DNA of 64,000 bases from positions 50,386,329-50,450,328 of the forward strand of contig OX352763.1 of assembly GCA_947095585.1 (NCBI GenBank), read 5' to 3'. This DNA comes from Nephrocerus scutellatus (taxonomy: Eukaryota > Arthropoda > Insecta > Diptera > Pipunculidae). Of this stretch, positions 10,848-20,265 are shown piece by piece; within the stretch, counting starts at the first letter, position 1, and every line of letters begins with the position of its first letter. The translations under genes were made by a program, and so were the position numbers. The notes below the pieces were generated by a model, which was not told the DNA's origin, did not search any database, and was given only the letters and a program-made list of their open reading frames with translations.

Positions 10848-11816
10848 CTATATTTTGCTTAGCTCCTGTGTGTGAGACTGTCCATAACGCAAGTCTAACT
10901 CCTTCAAGATTCTTCCGGAACTCATCTCGGCATTTGGAATCATTTGCAAAACATCAGCTGCCTTGCCTCTCAACGCTAGGATCAAAGAATTTAGCTGTTC
11001 TTCCGCACCCCATCCATTGTGTTGTACAGCAGCTGCAAACTGGACTTTGAAATTTTCAAAAACAGTATCGACATCGAACGCAGGTGGCTTCAAAATTCCT
11101 TTTTGGGTACTAGAAGATTCTGGTATGACTCTGGTACTGGAGTGTTGAGTGTTTTCCCTGACGAACTGGGTACGACTATCCAACCGGGTCTCAAACTCTT
11201 TAATTTTTCCTTCCAGACCACTCATTTCTTCATGAATTCCATTTATCTCACCTTTAAGTGATGTTTGAATTCCACTCAGTTCACCTCTTAACTTTTCCTG
11301 AATAACATCCAGCTTTTGATTTTGCTGATCAAATTTGGAGTTCAGTTCTTGGGTTTGCCAAGTAAATTCCTGCTTTAGTTCATGGCTTTGTTTCTGCGAT
11401 TGTTGAATTTGCTGTTCAAACTTAACGGTCAGTTTGGAATTTAACTGCTGATTTTTCTGATCCAATTCTTTCTTCAGACCTTGACTTTGCTGTTCCAACT
11501 TCTCGTTTAATTTGGAACTCAATTCTAGATTCTGTTGCTGCGATTGTTCACTTTGCTGCTTCATTTGCTGCATTAGAGCATTAAACATCGCTTCCATGTT
11601 TGGTGCTTCTTTATCTTCCGAAGTAGCCGTTTTTCGCTCCACTAACTCCGTCTCAATTGAAAACGGTTCACCAGCCTGCTGTTTTTCTGCTTTAACGACT
11701 TGTTGTAAACGGAGAAATAGCTCTTGCTTATTTCCTGCAGTACTTAGACCTCGCCGTCCAAGCTCTTCTTTAAGCTCCTGGGAACTATAGGATTTAATGT
11801 TCACTGCACTTTCCAT
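10848..11816 (-). pseudogene. G1 Gag N-terminus with SAP-like domain and coiled coil
   Basis: The 322-codon minus frame starts at the ATG following the leader; the same MESAVNIKSY start is conserved in G2. Residues 11-40 fit the SAP DNA-binding fold pattern (ELKEELGRRGLSTAGNKQEL, then LRLQQ). Residues 70-200 are Gln/Glu/Lys-rich with repeated QQNQ/LNSK heptads and should form a long coiled coil. Residues 230-320 resemble gypsy capsid (NGWGAEEQLNSLILALRGKA). A stop after QELSKI ends the frame. Gag packages the element RNA. An N-terminal SAP domain could add DNA or chromatin binding, which is my inference. Confidence 0.8.
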
Positions 11817-11923
11817 TTTATTGTTTAATGTTTTGTAAAATCTTTCTATCTCTCAATTTGCAAAAATTTATTGTCCCTCAATTTACACGATTTGCAAAAT
11901 TTTAATGTCTTCCGATTTGCAAA

Positions 11924-11941
11924 ATCCCACTTCTGACACAA
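11924..11941 (-). promoter_or_regulatory. Primer-binding-site-like sequence of G1
   Basis: Three bases inside the 5' LTR fragment, the minus strand reads TGTGTCAGAAGTGGGAT. From memory this complements the 3' end of a tRNA-Leu (..ATCCCACTTCTGACA). The canonical TGG that pairs with tRNA CCA is not preserved, so the site may be mutated. It would prime minus-strand cDNA synthesis. Confidence 0.5.
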
Positions 11942-11943
11942 AT

Positions 11944-12123
11944 TGTTACGAAATTCAGGCTTTCAAGTTCGTAAAGGATTTTGCAATTAAAACACAACAC
12001 AAGTTAATTAATTTAAAAATAACAATTTTAATGAACAATAATAAAATGAACACAAGTTCACAATTTATAATGGTGATTACTTTAAATGTACACAGGAACA
12101 CTTATGATATTAGTACTTGACAA
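11944..12123 (-). repeat. Truncated 5' LTR of G1 (about 180 bp)
   Basis: It matches the first 180 bases of the 8359-8967 LTR (plus-strand reading TGTTACGAAATTCAGG onward), with scattered substitutions and small indels. Similarity stops at about 12123, where leader sequence of G2 begins in the opposite orientation. Confidence 0.8.
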
Positions 12124-12197
12124 CTGCATGTTCAAATCTTTGAACAATAAATAAATTAATTGATGATTTTACAAACTGATAAACATTAAACAATAAA

Positions 12198-12820
12198 ATG
12201 GAAAGTGCAGTGAACATAAAATCCTACAGTTTCCAGGACCTTCAAGAAGAGCTTGAACGGCGAGGTCTAAGTACTGCGGGAAATAAGCAAGAGTTATTTC
12301 TTCGATTGCAACAAGTCGTAAAAGTAAACAAATTCTCAAATGAATCGGCAAAGTGAACAATCGCAGCAACAGAATCAAGAATTAAGAAAAGATTTGAATT
12401 CTCAAATTAAGCAGCAGAGCCAGAAGATAAAGCAAATGAATACCAAGTTCCAAAAATCAAGAATTGAACTTTCAAATTAGTGATAAATTGAAACAGCAAA
12501 TCGAAAAGCTGAAGAAAGAATTGGACCAACAAAATCAGCAGTTAAATTCAAAATTGACCGATAAATTTGAACAGCAAATTCAACAATCGCAGAAACAAAG
12601 CCGAGAACTGAAGCAGAAATTTACTCGGCAAACCCAAGAGCTGAACTCTAAATTCGATCAGCAAAATCAAAAGCTCGATGATATTCAAGAAGAACTAAGA
12701 GGTGAAATGAGTGATATTCAAGAAACGCTCAAGGGAAAAATGAATGTGGTTCAAACAACGCTAAAAGGTGAAATGAACGGAGTTCAAGCAACGCTTAAAG
12801 GTGATATAAATGAAGTTTAA
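12198..12820 (+). pseudogene. G2 Gag N-terminal remnant
   Basis: The ATG at 12198 begins the same SAP-like start as G1 (SYSFQDLQEELERRGLSTAG). After 52 codons the frame ends at TGA 12354-12356. A second frame, 12464-12820, carries the coiled-coil Gln/Lys heptads (QQNQQLNSKL, ELNSKFDQQNQKL), then a tandemly repeated motif MxxVQxTLKGE three to four times. The heptad region makes Gag multimerise. The extra TLKGE repeats exceed those in G1, suggesting local expansion of an imperfect 33-36-bp unit. Confidence 0.75.
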
Positions 12821-12844
12821 GCAATATTTCAAGAGGAAATTAAA

Positions 12845-14104
12845 TTGCTCGAAACGAACATGACAGGAAAGGTGAGTGGTCTGGAAGGCAAAATTATAGA
12901 GTTTGAGACCCGGTTGGATAGTCGCACCCAATTTGTCAGGGAAAGCCCTCAACAAAACAGTCCCAGAGTGATTCCAGAATCTTCTAGCAACCAAAAAGAA
13001 ATATTAAAGCCTCCTGCGTTCGATGCATTTGAACACAATGGATGGGGCGCTGAGGAACAACTAAATTCTCCGATCCTAGCGTTGAGAGGCAAGGCGGCTG
13101 ATGTATTACAAACGATTCCAAATGCCGTGATGAGTTCCGGAAGAACCTTGAAAGAGTTGGACTTGCGTTACGGAGAGTCTCACACACAGGAGCTAAGCAA
13201 AATACAGCTCCACATGAAGAAACAACAGCGAGGAGAACGCCTTCAAGAATTAGAACGTGAAATAACTAAGCTAGCACGACAAGCCTATTGTGAGGTTGCG
13301 GCTGGTATCTTGGAAGGATTGGCAGTTGATGCGTTCATAAATGCTTTTCGAGATGAACAGTTGAAGCTTCATTTGAGGACAACAGCGAGAGGAAAGTCGA
13401 TGAATGAAGTGTTGGCATCGGCTTTGGAATACAAAGCAGCTAGAGCCAGTTTGTCTACTGATTTAGTTAGATTGCGAAAGTTGGAAACTACGGACATTAC
13501 ACAAAACAGAACACCAGGATACCAGAAACCTGGACATTTCATGCGCGGCTTGTATAAATTTTCTGTGATGCCGTTAAGTTTATGCAACGCTCCTGCAACG
13601 TTCGAGCGGTTGATGGAACATGTTTTGCGAGGCCTCAGCTGGAAGACATGTCTAGTCTATTTGGATGACATCATTGTTTTTGGTCGCATATTTAATGACA
13701 ACGTGAATAATCTTCGGCAAGTTCTGGAAACCATAAAATCAGCAAGATTAAAGTTGAGTCCGCCGAAATGTAGCCTTTTCAAACTTGAAGTGAATTATTT
13801 GGGCCACATTGTATCCAGTCAAGGAGTACGAACGGATCCCAAGAAGTTGGAAGCTGTTAACGAATGGCTGGTACCAAAGAATTTACATGAGCTGCGAAGT
13901 TTTCTAGGGCTATGCTCCTACTATCGACGGTTTGTGACTAACTTCGCCTATGTTGCACGAAGCCTTACTGAGAAGAACCAAAAGTTCCAATGGTCGAGTG
14001 GGCACCAAAAATCATTTGACTTGCTGAAGGGAAAGCTGTGTAGTTCTCCAATTTTGGCATATCCACAGGCAGGAGAACTCTTCAAGAGGAAAAGGAGCAT
14101 GTAA
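12845..14104 (+). pseudogene. G2 in-frame Gag-reverse transcriptase fusion
   Basis: This 419-codon frame starts in Gag (coiled coil and capsid, residues 1-220), keeps the second half of the zinc knuckle (YQKPGHFMR, residues 226-234), and passes directly into the reverse transcriptase at KFSVMPLSLCNAPATF. The catalytic VYLDDIIVFG lies at residues 271-280, followed by the thumb/connection with LGHIVSSQGVRTDP and FLGLCSYYRRFV. About 1.5 kb covering the first zinc-knuckle cysteines, protease and the RT fingers is missing, yet the frame stays open. A capsid segment after PAFD is also deleted relative to G1. The RNase H start is lost at the 3' end. Confidence 0.85.
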
Positions 14105-14348
14105 TAGCGTACTACAGCCGTTCGCTTTCTAAGCCCGAGAAGAACTACTACGTGACGCGAAGGGAATTGCTAGCTATTGTCGATAGCGTCAAACACTTCC
14201 ACAAGTACCTATATGGGCAAGAATTTCTTCTTCGAACTGACCATGCAGCAGTCAAGTGGTTAATGCAGTTCAGGGAACTAGAAGGTCAAGTGGCCAGATG
14301 GATCGAACGACTCCAGACATATTCATTCAGAACAGAGCATCGATAAGG
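14105..14348 (+). pseudogene. G2 RNase H fragment
   Basis: The frame around 14152-14346 encodes YYSRSLSKPEKNY, the TRRELLAIV segment that carries the catalytic Glu, and LRTDHAAVKWLMQF with the third Asp region. The first RNase H Asp block (normally upstream of VIAYYSR) is deleted at about 14085-14100. A TAA at 14344 interrupts the passage to the integrase. RNase H would remove the RNA template during cDNA synthesis. Confidence 0.8.
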
Positions 14349-14349
14349 A

Positions 14350-15805
14350 ATGCTGTACAGTAATGCCGACGGGTTATCCAGAAGAATTTGTGCACCCCAA
14401 TGCAAACACTGTACAAGGCAAGAAAACAAGAAGTGCTCTGAAGTAGTTGCACAAATAAGACTACAAGTCGAAGATCGCTGGACAAAAGAGCAGCTAAGGG
14501 AGGAACAAGTGCGCGATGATTCGATTGCTTCAATATTTCAATGGATGGAGCAAGGTGAAAGACCGGAGTGGCACGAGATTGCAACAGCAAGTGCTACAGT
14601 AAAAAGTTACTGGGCTCAATGGCAGTCATTGAGATTGGAAGATGGACTACTGGTAAGGCAATGGGAATCGGCTAATGGTCAAAGCACAAAATCACAGATT
14701 GTGCTACCAACGAACCGAGTCAAAGAAGTCCTGCAAGAATTACATACTGGTACATCAGGAGCGTATTTGGGCGTTAATAAGACGCTAGATAAAGTAAGCA
14801 ATCGCTTCTATTGGGTCGATTGCCGTAGAGATGTGGAAGACTGGTGTCGAACGTGTGACATGTGCGCAGCCAGCAAAGGACCGCAACCATAAACTAGAGG
14901 AAAAATGCAAAAGTACAATGTTTGAGCACCATTTGAGCGGGTGGAAATGGACATAGCTGGTCCATTTCCAGAAGCAAGAGATGGAAATCGCAATATACTG
15001 GGGTGCATTGATTACTTCAGTAAATGGGCAAAAGCATATTCCATCGCAAACCAGGAGCTAGCACGGTGGCTAGGGCATTTGCGGACAATTGGATATGCAG
15101 ATTTGGGGTACCACTGGAATTACATTCCGATCAAAGGCGGAATTTTGAATCGCTAGTCTTTCAAGAGCTGTGCCAAGTACTCAACATCAAGAAAACGAGG
15201 ACTACTCCGTTACATCCACAGTCAGACGGAATGGTCGAAAGGTTCAACAGAACGCTGGAAGAGCATCTGCGAAATGAAGTTAATGCCAACCAAGATGAAT
15301 GGGTTCGTTGTATACCGTTGTTTATGATGGGTTATCGTAGTGCTGTCCACAACACAACTAAAAACTCTCCAGCAATGTTGGATTTGGCAGAAAACTTATT
15401 TTACCATGCGACATCAAATTTGGATCACCACCAGTAGAGCCGACAACAAAGAAGAACTACGTTAGTGATCTAAGGCAGAGGATGATCGCTGTTAATGCTG
15501 CAGTAAGGAGCAACATAGTGGATGCCAACAAACGGATGAAAACGCGATATGACCTGCGCGCAAACTGTGATGGATTTCAGGAAGGAGATTTGGTCTGGCT
15601 TTACAACCCCAAGATAAGAAAAGGTAATTCTCTAAAACTATAGCAAAGTTGGGAAGGACCTTATAAGATCATTAAGAGGATTAATGATGTAGTATATCGG
15701 ATTCAACAAAGCCCCAGATGTAAAATGAAAGTTGTTCACATTGACAGATTAACAAGGTACAACAACAGAAGGAGTGCTGAATCTGTTCGGGACGAACAGA
15801 ATTAA
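14350..15805 (+). pseudogene. G2 integrase remnant
   Basis: Frame 14350-14892 has the HHCC zinc domain (LHTGTSGAYLGVNKT..., DWCRTCDMC). Its first His pair is altered, since one His of the G1 version is Tyr here. A stop at 14890, then 14941-15156 with VEMDIAGPFPEA (first catalytic Asp). A frameshift leads to 15024-15437 with LHSDQRRNFES (second Asp) and SDGMVERFNRTL (Glu). A last phase (about 15440-15805) encodes the GPY/F-like C-terminus, QSWEGPYKI. All three catalytic positions are recognisable but lie in three different frames. Confidence 0.85.
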
Positions 15806-15816
15806 GGTGGGGGTAA
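15804..15816 (+). promoter_or_regulatory. Polypurine tract of G2
   Basis: AAGGTGGGGGTAA sits immediately before the 3' LTR start TGTTACG. It is the plus-strand primer site, matching G1 except for one base. Confidence 0.85.
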
Positions 15817-17183
15817 TGTTACGAAAAGTAGTTAGTAGCGCATATAATAGAATTAGAATCCTAAGATAAATCGCAATATAAATACTGCATACTTAAAATA
15901 AGCAAATATAAGCAAAAATAAGCAAAAGTAGTCGGTAATGCAGAAGATTAGAATCCTAGATAAATTGCAATGTACCAAAAATAAGTACTAATAAAACAAT
16001 TTTTGTTAGAAGCCTCCCGACCCCGGGGCCCGATCGCTTCAAAATTTTTACAAAAAGTGTTTTCCATAGGAGATACACATGCGTACAAAATTTGTAGAAA
16101 ATCGGGTACTATTTTTTATAAAATTTGTATGGGTGCCCCCCGATCTAGGGGCCCAATCACTTTCAAACTTATACAGAAAGTGTTGTCCATCGAAGATACA
16201 CATGCGTATAAAATTTGAAGAAAATTGGGTAAATTGTTTAAAAAATTTTTATTTTGTATTTGAAAAGTAGTCGGTAGTGCAGAAGATTAGAATCCTAGAT
16301 AAATTGCAACGTACTAAAATAAGTACTAATAAAACAATTTTTGTTAGAAGCCTCCAGACCCCGGGGCCCGATCGCTTCAAAATTTTTACAAAAAGTGTTT
16401 TCCATCGGAAATACACATGCCTACAAAATTTTTAGAAAATCGGGTACTATTTTTTATAAAATTTGTATGGGTTCCCCACGAGCTAGGGGCCCAATCACTT
16501 TCAAATTTATACAGAAAGTGTTGCCCATCGAAGATACACATGCGTTTAAAATTTGAAGTAAATTTTTTTTAAAAATTGTATGGGAGCCCCACCGACCGCG
16601 AGGCCCGGGGTGCCCCAAATTTTAGTAGACCGTATTGTTATGGGAAATACACATGCGTGCAAAATTTGAATAAAATTTTACTTTAGGAAGCGTGTTAAAA
16701 ATTGATCACAATATTCTGCCAGCCAGCCAGCCACGGGCACGCAAAGTTAATATAGAGAATTTAAAAATTAAAACTAAGAAATTACTGCATACTAAAAATA
16801 AGCACTCTTATGTAGCATTCTTTTAGGCTGTAAGACTTTAGATTATTTAAAATTTAAAATGTAACCGCCTGCAAGTATGAATCATTGTGTACTGGTCAAA
16901 CAGTAGTTTCTGGTATTTTCTCGATATTTCTGTCTACAATATTGGACGTTTCTGGAAGCTTTTGATTGAGTATAAATAGAGGCGTTAGGACGAAGTAAGA
17001 TTATTAGTTGTTTTGAATTTAACCAGTGCAGTTGAAAAGCTTTTGCTTGCAGAATTATTGTAAAGTACAAGTATTATAAGTGTTTTTGTGTAATCACCAA
17101 TATAAATTGTGAACTTGTGTTAATTTTATTGTTGTTCATTAAAGTTGTTATTTGTAAATTAATAAACTTGTGTTGTGTTTTAT
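15817..17183 (+). repeat. Enlarged, 3'-truncated LTR of G2
   Basis: The LTR starts TGTTACGAAAAG, follows the G1 LTR for about 85 bp, is interrupted by an 885-bp repeat block, and resumes at about 16788 (CTGCATACTAAAAATAAGC) through GAGTATAAATAGAGG (TATA box near 16970) to the U5-like AATAAACTTGTGTTGTG. The last roughly 45 bases of the family LTR are absent. In size the LTR has more than doubled, from about 610 to 1367 bp. Confidence 0.8.
15903..16787 (+). repeat. 338-bp tandem repeat captured in the G2 LTR
   Basis: Two units at an offset of 338 (for example 16003 and 16341) each combine a piece of LTR (GATTAGAATCCTAGATAAATT) with two roughly 115-bp satellite-like modules (CCCCGGGGCCCGATCGCTTC, ATACACATGCGTACAAAATTT, TTTGTATGGGTGCCCC). 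A further half unit reaches 16680. The same modules occur in reverse at 7226-7545. LTR-like bases within each unit suggest that the satellite first joined the LTR and then expanded with it. Confidence 0.8.
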
Positions 17184-18110
17184 AATAACTTTCAGACGCT
17201 ACTAACATGTGCTCTAATGAGAAAGGAAGGCATATTTCGGAGAAAAAAGAAAGTGCTACCGTTTGATCCCTTCAGCTCTGCAATGAAAGCAAAATTTGAA
17301 GAAAGAAAACGAAAAGTATATGTACTTTTGGGCACACATGAATGATTGAATAAAATCATGATTAAAAAATATGAGCTGTATCGAATGTTATTCAAATTAT
17401 CAACGAAAAAAATTTAAATAAAAAATGTTTTTCCGGGGAACTATGTGGAATTTGAAATACACAAAAGCAACTGGAACTTAGGACGAATTCCGCAAGCGTA
17501 AGTTTTTTGTACATAGCTGTTCAACCAAAGCATCTTCACGCTTGTCGAATAGAAAAACAACACAGTGTTCACTTTGTTTCGAATCGAATCCATGAATAAA
17601 TAGTTTAAACTTCTCCTATAACCACTGAACACTATACATAAAAACATTGCTCTACATACTAAACATTATTTAATTAAACTTTTACTATTTTTAGTTTTTG
17701 GCGCAAAAAACCTAAACACCTGGATTCTAATAAAAAATTTCATTTTTGATACGTACGTTAATAAACGTACTGCATAGATTATTACTGATATATAGCGGAG
17801 CTTGGGGCCCATAAACAAAAAAAACATGACTCGTACCAAGAACTCTATTTGATCGAATAATGATTAACAACCAATATTTTTACAATGTGAATATAGTATT
17901 TATTATTAACGTTTTTAATTAGATTTAGAGTAAGTCAATAATCTGTTGCTGGTTAGTAAGTATGTAGTTGTTAATTATTGTAAGCCACACAATTTATATC
18001 CCTTACATAAATAAATATAATTTTTAAATTATGTATATGTACTATATTTTAATAATGTTAATATTTTGTAAAATTGAATTTAACATAATGATGCACAAGA
18101 ACATTTGAAT
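17184..18110. other. AT-rich spacer, no gene recognised
   Basis: Between G2 and the hairpin at 18122 both strands hold only short frames (at most 68 codons) with no recognised motif and no LTR, TIR or poly(A) landmark. Base composition is strongly AT-rich at 17750-18100. Confidence 0.6.
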
Positions 18111-18121
18111 TCCGAAGTATA

Positions 18122-18261
18122 AGCTGTATTTTATTTGCCGAGGAATAAGGAATTACAACAAAAATTGCACTGTCGAATTCCTTCTTTGGAATTGGAAAAC
18201 CTGCTGTTTGGCTGGTTTTGACATTCGAATTCCTTATTCAGATTCCAAATAAAATACAGCT
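18122..18261. repeat. Inverted repeat (33-bp arms, about 73-bp loop)
   Basis: AGCTGTATTTTATTTG (18122-18137) and AATAAGGAATT (18144-18154) are mirrored exactly by AATTCCTTATT (18228-18238) and CAAATAAAATACAGCT (18246-18261), leaving only the 6-7-bp spacers unpaired. A strong hairpin is expected. It sits exactly at the left edge of the next MITE-like element, so it may be part of that element or a small nested palindromic MITE. Confidence 0.8.
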
Positions 18262-18620
18262 AAAGCTTTATTGCTTTGGCAAAGCCGGCTTGGCTTACAA
18301 CAACAATATCATAAGCATAAAGCCGAAAATAAATCCAAAAAAAAATTGGCAAAGCTGGCTTGGCTTTACAAAGCACAGCTTTTGGCTTTACCGCCTTACG
18401 GTGAGCACCAGTACTATAATATGGCTTTAGTTTCCTTAATCCTAAACATTTTTATTTACTTCGGCTTCATGTCGCTTTATCACCGCCTTACGGTGAGCGA
18501 TATAACTATAAAATGGCTTTAGTTTTAAATCCTAAAAACTTTTCGGATTTATTTTCGGCTTTATGCTTATGCGATTGTTGTTGTAATCCAAGCTGGATTA
18601 GCCAAAGCAATACAGCAATA
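18262..18620. repeat. MITE-like element with roughly 75-bp terminal inverted repeats
   Basis: The left arm (about 18266-18340: TTATTGCTTTGGCAAAG, then CAACAACAAT, AAGCATAAAGCCGAAAATAA) is repeated in reverse at about 18545-18620 (TTATTTTCGGCTTTATGCTT, GATTGTTGTTGTAATC, GCCAAAGCAATA). The centre holds a direct repeat of CCGCCTTACGGTGAGC (about 18390 and 18483), itself partly palindromic, each followed by an ATATGGCTTTAG-like block. There is no coding capacity. Superfamily unknown. Confidence 0.7.
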
Positions 18621-18639
18621 GTCTCCATATAAAAACCGA

Positions 18640-19640
18640 TTAATGAAAAAAAAAATATGCTCAAGTACAGTCGCCAATGATGACGACAATAGCTTTAGTA
18701 TCAAATAAAAGGTGGACATTTTGTTTCACACAGCTATATAATTTGTCTGGCTAAATTATATACTCCGAATGCCTTTATTTATTAATTTATGTATTTGTAT
18801 GTGTAGGTGCCGCCGCAGCCAAAACCGACAAAAAAAATGGAAGTTTAGACGAGTCCTTTCTACATTGTTGGTTTGGCATTGGCAGAATTCATAATTCCAA
18901 ACTTGTTGCCAAACAATGCAACAAATGTTTTTTGTATACATTTATGACCACAAACGTCGCTATATGCATGTAGCAGTAATGCATTGGCAAAAATGAGTTC
19001 ATAAATGTAAATATAACCGACTGTCAAAAAAAAACTACGGTACACGCGTTCTTCGATTTGGCCTTCTTGACACCCTTCACCAAAGCCCTAATTGAGCAGA
19101 TTGCGAAAATCGCCATCTTGTTTGGGAGAGACGCCCACTCTAGGTGGGAGGGGCATCCAAAGTTTTGAGTTATTTTTTTTAGAAAAATGCATTTTCTAAG
19201 TATTTAGAAGGAGGTGTGGGGGTTATTGGTAATAAAAATACCTTCAATTTTAAAATGGGGTCAATAGAACCCCCCTCGACGGGGTAAGAGCAAAAAATAG
19301 ACTTTTCCATAAAAGTATAAAAAGGGGCGTGCTTTAAAGTGGGTGGCGCAAAATATTGGTATCAAATGAAAAGTGATAATTAGGTCTACACAGCCATGCT
19401 ATTCTTAAGGGCGTGGCTCAATTCTAGCGGAATCGCAATCAATTTATAATGTGTTTCAATGCAACGTTATCTAAAAATGGTTACTCCATTTGCTGGCCGA
19501 TACCATATTATGCTTACCCCATACAAAACCGGTGACACTGTAAAACGACGTTCTCGGATGTGTAAGAAAAACTCACATACCCATAATTTCACCCAAAAAA
19601 TACCCCACAAGCTATTATAATCACAATGGTCAATTTTCAA
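18640..19640. other. Non-coding stretch upstream of the Harbinger fragment
   Basis: No protein motif was recognised. The stretch contains phrases common in fly intergenic repeats, such as GGTATCAAATGAAAAGTG at about 19360 and AGTATCAAATAAAAGGTGG at about 18700, and G/C-rich lines such as GGGAGAGACGCCCACTC. It may include the 5' part of the Harbinger element, but no terminal inverted repeat could be matched to the right flank. Confidence 0.4.
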
Positions 19641-19645
19641 TTAAT

Positions 19646-19954
19646 ATGCAGGTTGGCTTGTTACCTATTATTATAACCCTAATACAAAAAGTAAATAAAT
19701 CTCTTCTTTATATGGTGTTTCGTTACTATAATCAAAAGTTTATTGACATATGTTTTGGCTATCCCGGTAGTTGTCGTGATGCGTCTGTTTGGGTTCGCAG
19801 CTCAATTGGAAAAGCGTTGAAGGCCGGCTCCAAACGAATAATTCAAGATGGCCATATCTTAGGCGATTCTACCTATCCATTACATTGCTTTCTTATGGTG
19901 CCATACCGGGATAACGGACATCTAACTACAACGCAAAGAACTTACAATTATATA
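19646..19954 (+). pseudogene. PIF/Harbinger transposase, 5' half (split gene)
   Basis: The frame encodes the DDE core typical of HARBI1-like transposases: KFIDICFGYPGSCRDASVW with its catalytic Asp, then ILGDSTYPLHCFLMVPY with the second, and HLTTTQRTYN. It breaks off in the codons for TYNYI at the 4-bp sequence TATA (19951-19954). The reading continues, in the same frame and at the expected next residues, at 62140. The N-terminal third of a Harbinger transposase is not seen upstream. The enzyme would cut and paste its element at a short TA-rich target. Confidence 0.85.
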
Positions 19955-20259
19955 AGTTATTATTTTCTACGTGTTCATTTTATAAAAAAACAATTTTTTT
20001 CTTTTATGATACTTTATTTATTATCCATGAACTTCACTTTACAAACTCTAGAATCAAACTGAACTTACTACTAATAACTAATAATAAACTTAAAACCTAA
20101 CTTCTGCTGCCACTAGACGCGACGTCAGCATAAGTTGATGTTGATGTTGCAATCCCACGGTCGACGATCGTTCAACTTTGTTGACTTTGTTCGTGTTGAG
20201 TTGCAGTGTCGTCAGTGTAGCGGAAATCGTGTATTTTTGTTAATTTTTTAGAGTTAACT
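19955..20259 (-). repeat. 3' LTR of element E (305 bp)
   Basis: In element orientation the LTR begins AGTTAACTC and ends AATAATAACT, giving short inverted ends AGTTA/TAACT like gypsy-group LTRs. A copy lies at 61838-62139. On the inner side, AAGGTCGGAG (about 20259-20270, minus) could serve as a short polypurine primer. The env stop lies at about 20266. Confidence 0.85.
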
Positions 20260-20265
20260 CCGACC

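Larger units (their letters stand above)
8359..12123 (-). mobile_element. Ty3/gypsy-type retrotransposon G1, minus strand, deleted
   Basis: G1 runs from a complete 3' LTR (8359-8967) to a 5' LTR fragment (11944-12123), with PPT, integrase fragment, Gag-protease and PBS-like site between. About 2 kb of reverse transcriptase/RNase H and part of the integrase core are missing, so the copy is non-autonomous. Its 5' end abuts the 5' end of the plus-strand copy G2 at about 12123. The plus-strand flank of the 3' LTR is AATATAT. The matching target duplication is lost at the G1/G2 junction. Confidence 0.85.
12124..17183 (+). mobile_element. Ty3/gypsy-type retrotransposon G2, plus strand, deleted
   Basis: This is the same family as G1 in the opposite orientation. 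It lacks its 5' LTR and PBS and starts in the leader just before gag. Order: broken gag N-terminus, in-frame Gag-RT fusion, RNase H, integrase, PPT, 3' LTR. Nucleocapsid, protease and the N-terminal half of the reverse transcriptase are deleted. The 3' LTR carries an 885-bp repeat expansion and ends truncated near 17183, before the expected CGTAACA terminus. G1 and G2 together retain most of the coding capacity of the family, but neither is complete. Confidence 0.85.

Noticed and set aside
18390..18500. Paired CCGCCTTACGGTGAGC hairpins as a structured RNA or riboswitch
   Set aside because: They lie inside a MITE-like inverted repeat with no transcript context. Repetition within the element explains them.
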